From an uncultured Lachnospiraceae bacterium (GTDB lineage: Bacteria; Bacillota; Clostridia; Lachnospirales; Lachnospiraceae), in NCBI GenBank assembly GCA_958446555.1, contig CAUCWU010000018.1, forward strand, positions 1-14,815: 14,815 nt of DNA, read 5' to 3'. Position numbers and translations under genes: made by a program. Shown piece after piece: positions 1-8,143 of this stretch (its first letter is position 1; each line of letters opens with the position of its first letter). The notes below the pieces were generated by a model. That model did not search any database. It was not told the DNA's origin and saw nothing but the letters and a program-made list of their open reading frames with translations.

Positions 1-1668
1 TTGGATTTGTGTTATCTTGGAAGAACAGATGAGGCATACGATGCATTTTATAAGGCTGCATGGAGCAATGAGCAGCAGGAGATGTCATTCTATTATCTGG
101 CAGCAATCGCAGCAAAAAGAGGCGAGTTTGAGACAGCACTTGAGCATGTTGAGCGCTCACTTGTGAAAAATTCTCATAATATCAAGGCAAGAGGCTTACA
201 GGCATGGCTGCTTACAAAATTAGGAAGAAAATCGGCAGCAGAGCGCAACTTGCAGGACAATTTGGCTCTTGATCCATTCGATTTTGTCTCTGGATTCGAA
301 GTAATAAAGGCAGAGGCAGATCCAGAAAAGAAGTCAGAGCTTTTGGCAAACTGGAATGGACTGATGCGCGATTTTCAGGAAAATTATCTGATGACAGCAA
401 GAGATTATGCCGAGTGGGGTGCATTTGAGGATGCAGTTGCTGTTCTGAAGCAGTGCACAAAGGCATATCCGATGTTATTCTATTATGCTGCCTTTTATGA
501 GGATCAGCTTAGCAATGCAGAGACTGTTAAAAAACTGTTAGAGAAGGCAGAAAACTGTGCGCCAGACTATTGCTTCCCCAATAAATTAGCCTATATTTCT
601 GTCTTAGAGTTTGCAATTCAAAACGGCTGCACAAAGAAGGCACCTTACTATCTTGGCAATCTGTTTTATGATAAGCTTCAGTGGAAAAAGTCAGTTGATT
701 TGTGGGAGCAGTCAGAGGCAGCAGATGATACCTTTACGATTGTCCATCGAAATCTGGCACTTGCTTACTACAATAAAATGGGCGATGCGCAAGCAGCAAA
801 GAGAGAGTTAGAGAAGGCATTTGAATTAAATAAAAAGGATGCCAGAATCTTCCTTGAGCTGGATCAGCTGTATAAAAAGCTTGGCTATAGCTTTGCAGAT
901 CGCTTGGCAAACTATGACAAAGATCCATCACTGGCAGAGAGCCGCGATGACTTATACATTGAGTATATTACACTGATGAATATGTGTGGCGAGTACGAGC
1001 GCGCATATGGCTGCATCATGGAACGTCGTTTCCATCCGTGGGAGGGTGGTGAAGGAAAGATCACAACCCAGTACACGATTGCTTTACTTGAACTGGCAAA
1101 GAAAGCCTATAAGGATGCTGATTACGAAAAGTCAGAAGAATTGTTAAGAAAGGCACTTGTCTATCCAGAAAATCTTGGCGAGGGCAAGCTTGAGGGCACA
1201 AAGGACAATCATCTGTACTATCATCTTGGATTGGCACTAGAGGCACAGGGAAAGACGGATGAGGCAAGAAAGTGCTTTGAGACGGCAACAGTGGGCACTG
1301 ATGAGCCAGCAGGCGCAATGTACTATAATGATCAGCCAGCTGATATGATTCTGTATCAGGGACTTGCTTTTGAAAAGCTTGGAAGAATCAGAGAGGCGAA
1401 ATCTCGTTTCTATCGTTTGATTGATTACGGCGAACAGCATTTAAACGACGAGGGAAAGATTGAGTACTTTGCTGTATCACTTCCAGATTTCTTGATTTTT
1501 GATGAGGACTACACGAAGAAGAACCGTGCACACTGCTGTTATCTGATGGGACTTGGAAACATTGGTCTGAAAAATAGTGAGAAGGCGACAGAGTTTTTGA
1601 AAGAGGCACTTGAGATTGAGCCGTCCCATATGATGGCAACCTTATATCAGAAGTCACTGAAAGGATAA
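1..1668 (+). CDS. TPR-repeat protein, C-terminal part (probable DUF5107-TPR family), truncated by window edge
   Basis: The frame is open from base 1 to a TAA stop at 1666-1668, giving 555 residues. The TTG at base 1 is unlikely to be the real start, so the N-terminal part lies outside the window. The visible part is built of helical tetratricopeptide-like repeats: residues about 5-90 (GRTDEAYDAFYKAAW, RGEFETALEHVERSL, LGRKSAAERNLQDNLALDP), about 230-290 (AYYNKMGDAQAAKRELEKAF), about 375-470 and a last one at about 515-550 (KATEFLKEALEIEPSH). The spacing and wording of these repeats resemble the C-terminal half of DUF5107-domain proteins of gut Firmicutes and Bacteroidetes, but the DUF5107 domain would be upstream and cannot be seen. 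TPRs usually bind proteins; no catalytic motif, signal peptide or membrane segment is visible here. The GH2 gene starts 7 bases downstream, so the two are almost certainly co-transcribed, suggesting a role in glycan metabolism. The TPR assignment is firm, the DUF5107 link moderate, and the function unknown. Confidence 0.85.
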   Translation: MDLCYLGRTDEAYDAFYKAAWSNEQQEMSFYYLAAIAAKRGEFETALEHVERSLVKNSHNIKARGLQAWLLTKLGRKSAAERNLQDNLALDPFDFVSGFEVIKAEADPEKKSELLANWNGLMRDFQENYLMTARDYAEWGAFEDAVAVLKQCTKAYPMLFYYAAFYEDQLSNAETVKKLLEKAENCAPDYCFPNKLAYISVLEFAIQNGCTKKAPYYLGNLFYDKLQWKKSVDLWEQSEAADDTFTIVHRNLALAYYNKMGDAQAAKRELEKAFELNKKDARIFLELDQLYKKLGYSFADRLANYDKDPSLAESRDDLYIEYITLMNMCGEYERAYGCIMERRFHPWEGGEGKITTQYTIALLELAKKAYKDADYEKSEELLRKALVYPENLGEGKLEGTKDNHLYYHLGLALEAQGKTDEARKCFETATVGTDEPAGAMYYNDQPADMILYQGLAFEKLGRIREAKSRFYRLIDYGEQHLNDEGKIEYFAVSLPDFLIFDEDYTKKNRAHCCYLMGLGNIGLKNSEKATEFLKEALEIEPSHMMATLYQKSLKG

Positions 1669-1675
1669 ATTAAGT

Positions 1676-4591
1676 ATGAACATAATAGATTTAACAGGAG
1701 AAACTTGGCAGCTTCGGCTGCCAGAATCCTCCACTGATTTTATTTGCAAAGAGGTGAAGCTTCCGGGAACACTTGACGAATTTAGTGTCGGCCACAAGGA
1801 TCGACTGGACAATTCCTGTCATCCAGATGAGGGCACTGCGCAGGGCTTCGATTCGGATGTGATTGCAACTCGTTTTACTAGAAAGCATACCTATGAGGGA
1901 ACAGCTTTTTTTGAACGAGAGATTACAATAAAATCAGAAAAAGAGTGTCGCACCTTTTTTGAGATTGAGCGCGCAAGATGTGTGCGTGTTTATTTAGACG
2001 GCGAAGAAATTTTGCCGTATGAGGAGCAGACAATCAGCACACCTCATGTGTTTGAACTGACTGGTCATGATGGAACACATCGTCTTTGTGTGGAGTCTGA
2101 TAACAGCTATCCAGGACTGCCGCACGATGCGATTGTCTACTCATCAGCAGCAACCGATGAGACACAGACAAACTGGAATGGACTGTTGGGCTATATTCGT
2201 CTTCGCGAGGAAAATCAGACATTTTTGTCACAAGTGCGTGTCTATCCAGAAAGGGATCAAAATGAGCTTACTGTAGAACTTGATTTGGATGCAAGTAAGC
2301 ATGAAAAAAATGAAATTCCTGCACTTATGATTTCTATCTTAGTAGAAGGATCAGCACTCGAAAAGCCATATTATTCCAGTGTTAGCACGTTTTATGAGAG
2401 AAACAAGATTTCAATTCAGAATGTAAAGCTCTCTGAGAACGTGCAAAAGTGGGACGAGTACGATCCGCATTTATACGATCTGACTGTGACAATTCGAGAA
2501 CTTTCCACGGAAGAGTTTGAGGAAGAAGGAAACGAATCCGAGAAACTAGAAGATAAGACAGATGTTTCAAAGATCAATACTAGCAGAGGAAAGCTGCTCG
2601 ATCAAAGAAAAGTTCGATTTGGTGTTCGCACATTTGGAGATGATGGATCTGGTCATCTGGCATTAAATGGAAGACGAATTTTTCTTCGAAGTGAGGCAAA
2701 TTGTGCTGAATTTCCAGAGACTGGCTATATTCCGATGGAGAAAGACAGCTGGAAGGAAATTTTGCAGACCTACAAGGACTACGGTATCAATATGGTTCGT
2801 TTCCATTCTCATTGTCCGCCAGAGGCTGCATTTGAAGCTGCAGATGAGATGGGTATCTTGATGCAGCCGGAGCTATCCCACTGGGACCCAAAGCATGCAT
2901 TTGAGTTTGACGAGAGTTTTTCCTACTATCAAAAAGAGCTTCGAGCAATCATTAAGACACTTGCGAATCACCCGTCCTTTGTTATGCTGACATTTGGAAA
3001 TGAGCTTCACTGTGGAGCGCTTGGAACCAACCGAATGCATGAGATGCTGGCAGCAGCAAAAAAGCAGGATCCGACAAGACTCTATGCAAATGCATCGAAT
3101 GCACATTATGGCAATGAAGGTTGCGATGATCAGAGTGATTTCTATGCATCGCAAAGCTACTATAATGATCGAATCCGTGGCACACTTGCAGGAAATCCGG
3201 AGACATCAGAAGAGGCAGCTGCAGTTGATGCCTATGAGAAGGAACATGGAAAGTTAGCGAAGGTCAATATCAAGGGCTATATCAACAACCAGTATCCAAA
3301 TGCAACAACCAATTTCGACGAGACATTAAATCACATCAGAGAGCAGTATAAAAAGCCAGTATTTAGCTTTGAGGTTGGCCAGTTTGAGGTACTCCCAGAT
3401 TTTGATGAGTTGGATCATTTTAAGGGCATTTCCGATCCGGCAAACTATAGACGCATTCAGCGAATGGTTCATGAAAATGGTCTTGATCCTGTCTGGAAAC
3501 AGTATGTTGAGGCGACAGGAGAGCTGTCAAGACTTTGCTACCGCGAGGAAATTGAGGCGGCAATGCGCACAAAAGACTTGTCTGGCATCTCGCTTCTTGG
3601 ATTACAGGATTTCCCAGGTCAGGGAACAGCACTTGTCGGAATGCTTGACTCTCATTTAGAGCCAAAGCCGTTTGACTTTGCAAAGCCAGAACAGTTCCAT
3701 GCATTCTTCCGTGATCAGTTGGTGCTTGTCGGCCTTGAAAAATATACCTACGAGGAGGATGAGACACTTCGCGCCAATTTGCAGGTGGCCAATTATGGAA
3801 AAAATGATTGTGCAGGAAAGGTACAGTGGACACTTTCTACAGTTGATTCTGACAAAAAACAGACGGTGCTACAGACAGGCGAGATGGGTGAAGTAATTTG
3901 TCCGAAGGGAACGCTTAGTGGGGCAGGTGTGTTAGAGATTGAGTTAAATAAGCTAAATATTCCGACACCGATTCGTTGTGATTTGACCGTACAAATTGGA
4001 ACGGCGACAAACACCTACCCGATTTGGATCTACAAAAAAGAACAGCCAATATGCCCAGATGGTGTTTATGAAACGACTGTATTAGATGATAAGACAAGAC
4101 AGGTACTAGAAAAGGGAGGATGTGTTTACTATTCACCAAAATCAGAGAAAGAGTCATTCCACGAGTCAATCCGTGCACAGTTTTCTACTGATTTCTGGTC
4201 AGTAGGCACCTTCGGCAGACAGGAAGGAGCGATGGGCCAGCTGATTAAAAAGGATCATCCGCTGTTTCGAGAGTTTCCGACAGAGAGCCATACGAACTGG
4301 CAGTGGTGGCCAATGGCAAACAGGCGAGCAGTTGTGCTTCCAAAAGAAGTTGGTAAGCCGTTTGATGCGATCATCACAGAGATGGACAGCTATGCATTTC
4401 TTCGCTCAATGGCACAGCTGTTTGAGTGTCAGGTAGGAAACGGAAAGCTTCTTTACTCCACTTTGGGACTACAAGATTTGATGCAATATCCAGAGGCAAG
4501 AGCACTTCAAAGAGCGATTTATCTTTATCTATCTTCGCCAGAATTTGCACCAAAGCAGAAAATGGAGTGGGAGATACTCGTGAAATTGTGA
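1676..4591 (+). CDS. Glycoside hydrolase family 2 protein (beta-galactosidase-like), cytoplasmic
   Basis: This 971-residue protein has GH2 layout: an N-terminal sugar-binding beta-sandwich (about 1-200), an immunoglobulin-like domain (about 200-325), a TIM barrel (about 330-660) and further C-terminal domains. The acid/base is probably E443 in FGNELHCG, and the nucleophile probably E566 in FSFEVGQ; their spacing of 123 is wider than in LacZ, owing to an insertion between them. The motif LQDFPGQGTALVGMLD (about 640-655) marks a GH2 subfamily distinct from LacZ and from the other two GH2-fold genes here. Residues about 793-971 look like a glutamine-amidotransferase-like alpha/beta domain of the kind some glycosidases carry (HPLFREFPT; GNGKLLYSTLGLQD). 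A strongly acidic insertion lies at about 280-300. There is no signal peptide, so it should act on imported sugars. The ATG at 1676 follows an AAAGGA about 10 bases upstream, overlapping the end of the TPR gene. Family and fold are secure. The substrate is not determined; a beta-galactoside or beta-glycuronide is possible. Confidence 0.92.
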   Translation: MNIIDLTGETWQLRLPESSTDFICKEVKLPGTLDEFSVGHKDRLDNSCHPDEGTAQGFDSDVIATRFTRKHTYEGTAFFEREITIKSEKECRTFFEIERARCVRVYLDGEEILPYEEQTISTPHVFELTGHDGTHRLCVESDNSYPGLPHDAIVYSSAATDETQTNWNGLLGYIRLREENQTFLSQVRVYPERDQNELTVELDLDASKHEKNEIPALMISILVEGSALEKPYYSSVSTFYERNKISIQNVKLSENVQKWDEYDPHLYDLTVTIRELSTEEFEEEGNESEKLEDKTDVSKINTSRGKLLDQRKVRFGVRTFGDDGSGHLALNGRRIFLRSEANCAEFPETGYIPMEKDSWKEILQTYKDYGINMVRFHSHCPPEAAFEAADEMGILMQPELSHWDPKHAFEFDESFSYYQKELRAIIKTLANHPSFVMLTFGNELHCGALGTNRMHEMLAAAKKQDPTRLYANASNAHYGNEGCDDQSDFYASQSYYNDRIRGTLAGNPETSEEAAAVDAYEKEHGKLAKVNIKGYINNQYPNATTNFDETLNHIREQYKKPVFSFEVGQFEVLPDFDELDHFKGISDPANYRRIQRMVHENGLDPVWKQYVEATGELSRLCYREEIEAAMRTKDLSGISLLGLQDFPGQGTALVGMLDSHLEPKPFDFAKPEQFHAFFRDQLVLVGLEKYTYEEDETLRANLQVANYGKNDCAGKVQWTLSTVDSDKKQTVLQTGEMGEVICPKGTLSGAGVLEIELNKLNIPTPIRCDLTVQIGTATNTYPIWIYKKEQPICPDGVYETTVLDDKTRQVLEKGGCVYYSPKSEKESFHESIRAQFSTDFWSVGTFGRQEGAMGQLIKKDHPLFREFPTESHTNWQWWPMANRRAVVLPKEVGKPFDAIITEMDSYAFLRSMAQLFECQVGNGKLLYSTLGLQDLMQYPEARALQRAIYLYLSSPEFAPKQKMEWEILVKL

Positions 4592-4649
4592 GCCATCGGA
4601 GATGGTGGCAAGTGGCCTTTTGCCACTTACCACCGTACCAATTGGCTCA
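4589..4649. terminator. Bidirectional stem-loop between convergent operons, containing both stop codons
   Basis: An inner stem pairs 4604-4616 with 4622-4634 (GGTGGCAAGTGGC against GCCACTTACCACC) with a single C/A mismatch and a 5-base loop, CTTTT. An outer 7-bp stem pairs TGAGCCA at 4589-4595 with TGGCTCA at 4643-4649. The TGA stop of the + strand GH2 (4589-4591) and the TGA of the - strand GH2 (4647-4649) form the base of this outer stem. Because it is symmetrical, it would fold in transcripts from either side. No clear U-tract follows in either direction, so it is not a textbook intrinsic terminator; it may stop polymerase weakly or protect 3' ends. A small alternative hairpin (CCATC at 4593-4597, GATGG at 4601-4605) and the palindrome CCAATTGG (4638-4645) compete with it. 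Confidence 0.6.
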
Positions 4650-7600
4650 AAACTGAAGGATTGCCTCTATCTGTTCCCCATCTGATGGACAGATGGCAGG
4701 TTTGATCCAATTTCCCCAGGAGAGATGTGGGAAATTATAGTCTTTTAACAGATGCAAAAGAACCGGCTGACAAGATGCAGTATTTGCGGTTAGAATCCGA
4801 AATTCTTCCAGTACAATATAGCTGTCGCAGGAATCTGCTGCGTGGCTGCCAAGCACTTCTATTGTCAGTGTATGTGGGCCTTCTGGCAAGTTGGTAACAG
4901 AGAATACAGGATAGTGATATTTCTTATCAAAACCTGCAGAAGAACCTGGAAAATCGACACCATCGATTCTCTGGTTGATGATCGCTACCTGCTTTTGATC
5001 GATGAAAACCTTGGCCTGTCCGTAATTGACATCAACAGGTGCATACCAGACAATGCCAGTTCCGACAAAAGAAAGTTCTGCTTTTGCACCAGCTTGATTG
5101 CTCCACATCTCATGACCAGAGGATTCATAGGAGCAGTCGGTCATTGCATACCAAGTGCCGGTATAGTGGATGCGCAAATCTTGACAAAACACAATTTGAT
5201 CAGTCAAAAATCCTACCTCTGCACGCAGATGAAGTGGCATACTTGAACAAGGAGCAACATGAATTGGCGCGATTGATCCATCCTGTGCGTCAATAACTGC
5301 GTGGTAGAGATTTGGTTTGGTGGCGCAAAAATCGTTACTTCCGCTGATGCCTGGATCATAGCGGCCGTTTAAAACATCGTGTCGGCAATCATCCTTCCAT
5401 AGAACTTCTGGTTTTGTGCCAAATTCATTGGAAGAGCCAAAACCTTTGAGGGCTGTACCATAGCGACGCCCGATTGCGTATTCTGGATAAATACTCCAAT
5501 CACTATTTTTGCTCCAACAAATTCGGTCTGCACCAGGAGCTGTTTCTAATGTGAAGCCAATCTCATCGAGTCCACCGCAATCGACACCGACGCGAAGCTT
5601 GATTTGTCGTGGCAGAGGGGCGGACAACTGATCAATTGTGCATTGAATGTGCATACTACCATTTGAAGTAATCGTAAATTGCCAAGTGACAGCGGCACTC
5701 GCACCGTAATGTCCATGGGTCGTAACGAAAACATGATCGACCATTTGCTGGAAAGAGAACGAATCAAGCTCCCAATCTGGCAGTTTCAAATATGGGACAT
5801 GGAGAGTAGGTCCAGAGAGAATTGCCGGTTTGCCATTTTGACAAATGGATTGGATCAGACCGCTTGAGGAATCAAATACGATACATAGCTGATCATTTGG
5901 AATTTGAATCGTCAGTGCAGCTGGTGATGATTCTACTAAAATTGGAACCGAATCAGAAGAATCCGTACAGTGAGTGGTAAGCGCATCGGATGACGTTTGC
6001 TCGCTTGTTTTAAGCGGAAGAAGAAACTCATCTACCTGTTTGTCACAGGCATCAAACCACTCTAAATACAGAAAATCGGCATCCAAATTGATCGGTATAG
6101 AAAAGTCACCGCTGATAAATGGCGCAATGCTTCCAATCGTATCCCCAGTTAGAAGAATCGATGATAAAGCATGTGATTTTGCCTGACAGCAGTCTTCAAT
6201 CGTGCCGTCACCGCAAGCGTCTGCTTTCAAAAACCAACCGCATAGCTTCGTCTCATTTAAATTGGTATGGCAGAAGCGATTTTCAACATGAAGAACCAGA
6301 TTAGCCGTATGATCGGAGACGATGATGTGAGGCTTGGCTGGTTGCTTTTTTTCTTTAGAATCCCATTCAGAAGCAATTTCTTGTGTCAGTGGATTCACAC
6401 CATATAGAACAATCGGAGAGTAGGCCTTTCTGACGGCATAGTGCTCCGGTTTTTTTCGTCTCCAGACATCAATGATTCCCCACTCTAGGCAGGTAGATCC
6501 ACCATCGTAAATATCGGTTTCATCGATACCAGCCCAGATGGCACCGCCAAGAGCCCCTTTGGTATGCCAAATTTTTGTCCAGAATCTGGCCAGACTTTGT
6601 CCCCAAAATTCGCGCACATAGGGATCGCGGCGGTGTTCGGTGCGGTTGTAGCAGGGAACATGCACATATTCATCGTGAATAACAGGCATTGTTTTTCCAA
6701 AGGCACCGCCAACGCTTACATTGTCTCTTCGCTCAGCAAGATCAGTATCATAATTGGAATAATGGATGCTCCAAATATCAAATGGCTCGTATTCTTCACG
6801 CATTGTCATTGGATAGCTGAATTTGGTTACGCGTGTTGGATCAGTGGATTTCGCAAATCGGTTTAACAAATCAAAGTTAACACCGCCAAAGGACTCGTTA
6901 CACAGTGACCAGATGATCACACTTGGATGTGAGTAGTCACGGGAAACTAAGTCAGCAAAATGGGACAGATAACGTTGTGTTTGCATAGGGTCTTGTTGTG
7001 TGTAGTCTAAGGTTCGAGCAATGAAGGCAAGTGCCATTTCATCTTCCACATAGATGCCATATCGGTCGCATAGGGTCAGAAAATATTCGCTTGGCGGATA
7101 GTGGGAGGTTCGAATATAGTTGCAATTAGCCTCTTTGAATAAGCGAACATCCTCTTCAATTAATTCAGGTGTGAGGCAACGTCCGTTTCGTGCGGTTGTT
7201 TCATGGCGACACGAACCGCGCAGCTTCACTTCATTTCCATTGATAAAAAGTTGATTTCCCTGCTTTTGTATCTGTCGAAAACCAAATGGATGGCAGATTC
7301 GCTCCAACTTTGTATCGCCTGCCCATAGTTCTAATGTAAGTGTGTAAAGTCTTGGATGTTCGGCATCCCAAAGATACGGTTTATTTATGCTGCATGTCTG
7401 GGTGAGACGGGTAGGTGTATCAAAAGAAGCGATTGGTTTTTCGAAACAACCTTCTGCTACTGTGTCTCCATAGGGATCTGTCAGGCAGCTGCGAAGAACT
7501 AATTTAGATACTTCAGAAGAATGATTTGGAAAGAACGGCTCAATCGAGTAGTCAATTTGAAGAGTGGCCTGTGTAAATGTCTCATCAAAAATAGTCGTTG

Positions 7601-8129
7601 TGTGGACAGCGCGAAAAAAGACTGGTGGAAGCAGATAAAGAAAAACACTGTGGCACAGCCCACCATGTCCAAAGGCACTGACAGTTTCCTCTCGCTCATC
7701 GACACAGACAGCAAGCTCAAATGAAGAACAGCCGCGAATCTTGTCTGTGATTTCTGTATTCCAGGTAAGAAAAGCATTTTTATGAGTAGCGATCTTGATT
7801 CCATTGATATAGATCGATGCAAAACCATTGACACCCTCCATGCGCAGCACGACACGGGAATTTGCCATTTCAGGCGTGACAGAGACGGTTGTTTTATAGA
7901 GATAAGCACCACAAAAATCAGGCTGACGAAGAGAATCATTCCAAGAAGGTACTTGAATGGATCGATAACCGTCGGTCCCTGGTGTGACCGCGAAGTGATC
8001 TGGATCTGGTGTTTGAAGAAACTTCCATTGGCCGTCCAGGCAGATGATTGGCTTGTCAATTTGAAAACAAAATTCTGGCTTAGGGATAAGGGCCGGGATT
8101 GTAGGAAACTGATTTAAGTTTTGAATCAT
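4647..8129 (-). CDS. Large LacZ-like glycoside hydrolase family 2 enzyme with C-terminal lectin-like domain
   Basis: The 1160-residue protein follows the five-domain LacZ plan. It has an N-terminal jelly roll (about 25-185, with GAYLYKTTVSV), an Ig-like domain (about 185-300) and a TIM barrel (about 300-575). A DUF4981-like domain 4 follows (about 577-745), then a small-chain-like beta-sandwich (from about 748, with VFDSSSGLIQSICQNGKPA). An extra lectin-like beta-sandwich sits at about 1000-1115 (FVGTGIVWYAP; GPHTLTIEVLG). Predicted catalytic residues are acid/base E412 in WSLCNESFGG and nucleophile E487 in VIHDEYVHVP, 75 residues apart, nearly the same as in LacZ (E461 and E537). H343 in RTSHYPP and W532 in GGAIWAGIDE match conserved GH2 active-site positions. 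There is no signal peptide, and the protein is rich in cysteine (37 by eye), both fitting the cytoplasm. The ATG is preceded by AAAGGAG with 10-base spacing and overlaps the stop of the upstream GH2-like gene. Retaining beta-glycosidase activity is expected; the sugar is unknown, beta-galactose being the default guess. Confidence 0.93.
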   Translation of the reverse strand: MIQNLNQFPTIPALIPKPEFCFQIDKPIICLDGQWKFLQTPDPDHFAVTPGTDGYRSIQVPSWNDSLRQPDFCGAYLYKTTVSVTPEMANSRVVLRMEGVNGFASIYINGIKIATHKNAFLTWNTEITDKIRGCSSFELAVCVDEREETVSAFGHGGLCHSVFLYLLPPVFFRAVHTTTIFDETFTQATLQIDYSIEPFFPNHSSEVSKLVLRSCLTDPYGDTVAEGCFEKPIASFDTPTRLTQTCSINKPYLWDAEHPRLYTLTLELWAGDTKLERICHPFGFRQIQKQGNQLFINGNEVKLRGSCRHETTARNGRCLTPELIEEDVRLFKEANCNYIRTSHYPPSEYFLTLCDRYGIYVEDEMALAFIARTLDYTQQDPMQTQRYLSHFADLVSRDYSHPSVIIWSLCNESFGGVNFDLLNRFAKSTDPTRVTKFSYPMTMREEYEPFDIWSIHYSNYDTDLAERRDNVSVGGAFGKTMPVIHDEYVHVPCYNRTEHRRDPYVREFWGQSLARFWTKIWHTKGALGGAIWAGIDETDIYDGGSTCLEWGIIDVWRRKKPEHYAVRKAYSPIVLYGVNPLTQEIASEWDSKEKKQPAKPHIIVSDHTANLVLHVENRFCHTNLNETKLCGWFLKADACGDGTIEDCCQAKSHALSSILLTGDTIGSIAPFISGDFSIPINLDADFLYLEWFDACDKQVDEFLLPLKTSEQTSSDALTTHCTDSSDSVPILVESSPAALTIQIPNDQLCIVFDSSSGLIQSICQNGKPAILSGPTLHVPYLKLPDWELDSFSFQQMVDHVFVTTHGHYGASAAVTWQFTITSNGSMHIQCTIDQLSAPLPRQIKLRVGVDCGGLDEIGFTLETAPGADRICWSKNSDWSIYPEYAIGRRYGTALKGFGSSNEFGTKPEVLWKDDCRHDVLNGRYDPGISGSNDFCATKPNLYHAVIDAQDGSIAPIHVAPCSSMPLHLRAEVGFLTDQIVFCQDLRIHYTGTWYAMTDCSYESSGHEMWSNQAGAKAELSFVGTGIVWYAPVDVNYGQAKVFIDQKQVAIINQRIDGVDFPGSSAGFDKKYHYPVFSVTNLPEGPHTLTIEVLGSHAADSCDSYIVLEEFRILTANTASCQPVLLHLLKDYNFPHLSWGNWIKPAICPSDGEQIEAILQF

Positions 8130-8143
8130 GACTGGTATTCTCC
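8126..8143 (-). promoter_or_regulatory. ATGA stop/start overlap with ribosome site (translational coupling)
   Basis: The TGA stop of the upstream GH2-fold gene (8128-8126) overlaps the ATG of the 1160-residue GH2 (8129-8127) in an ATGA. A GGAG at 8143-8140, within AAAGGAGA, sits 10 bases before the ATG and inside the upstream coding region. The arrangement favours coupled and roughly matched translation of the two paralogues. Confidence 0.85.

Noticed and set aside
3420..3833. 137-codon open frame on the - strand inside the + strand GH2
   Set aside because: It lies wholly within a well-supported GH2 gene, covering its barrel, and its translation shows no recognisable family or ribosome site.
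7499..8059. 186-codon open frame on the - strand in another frame of the large GH2
   Set aside because: It is a shadow of the N-terminal domains of the GH2, whose own frame has conserved motifs; no credible start signal is present.
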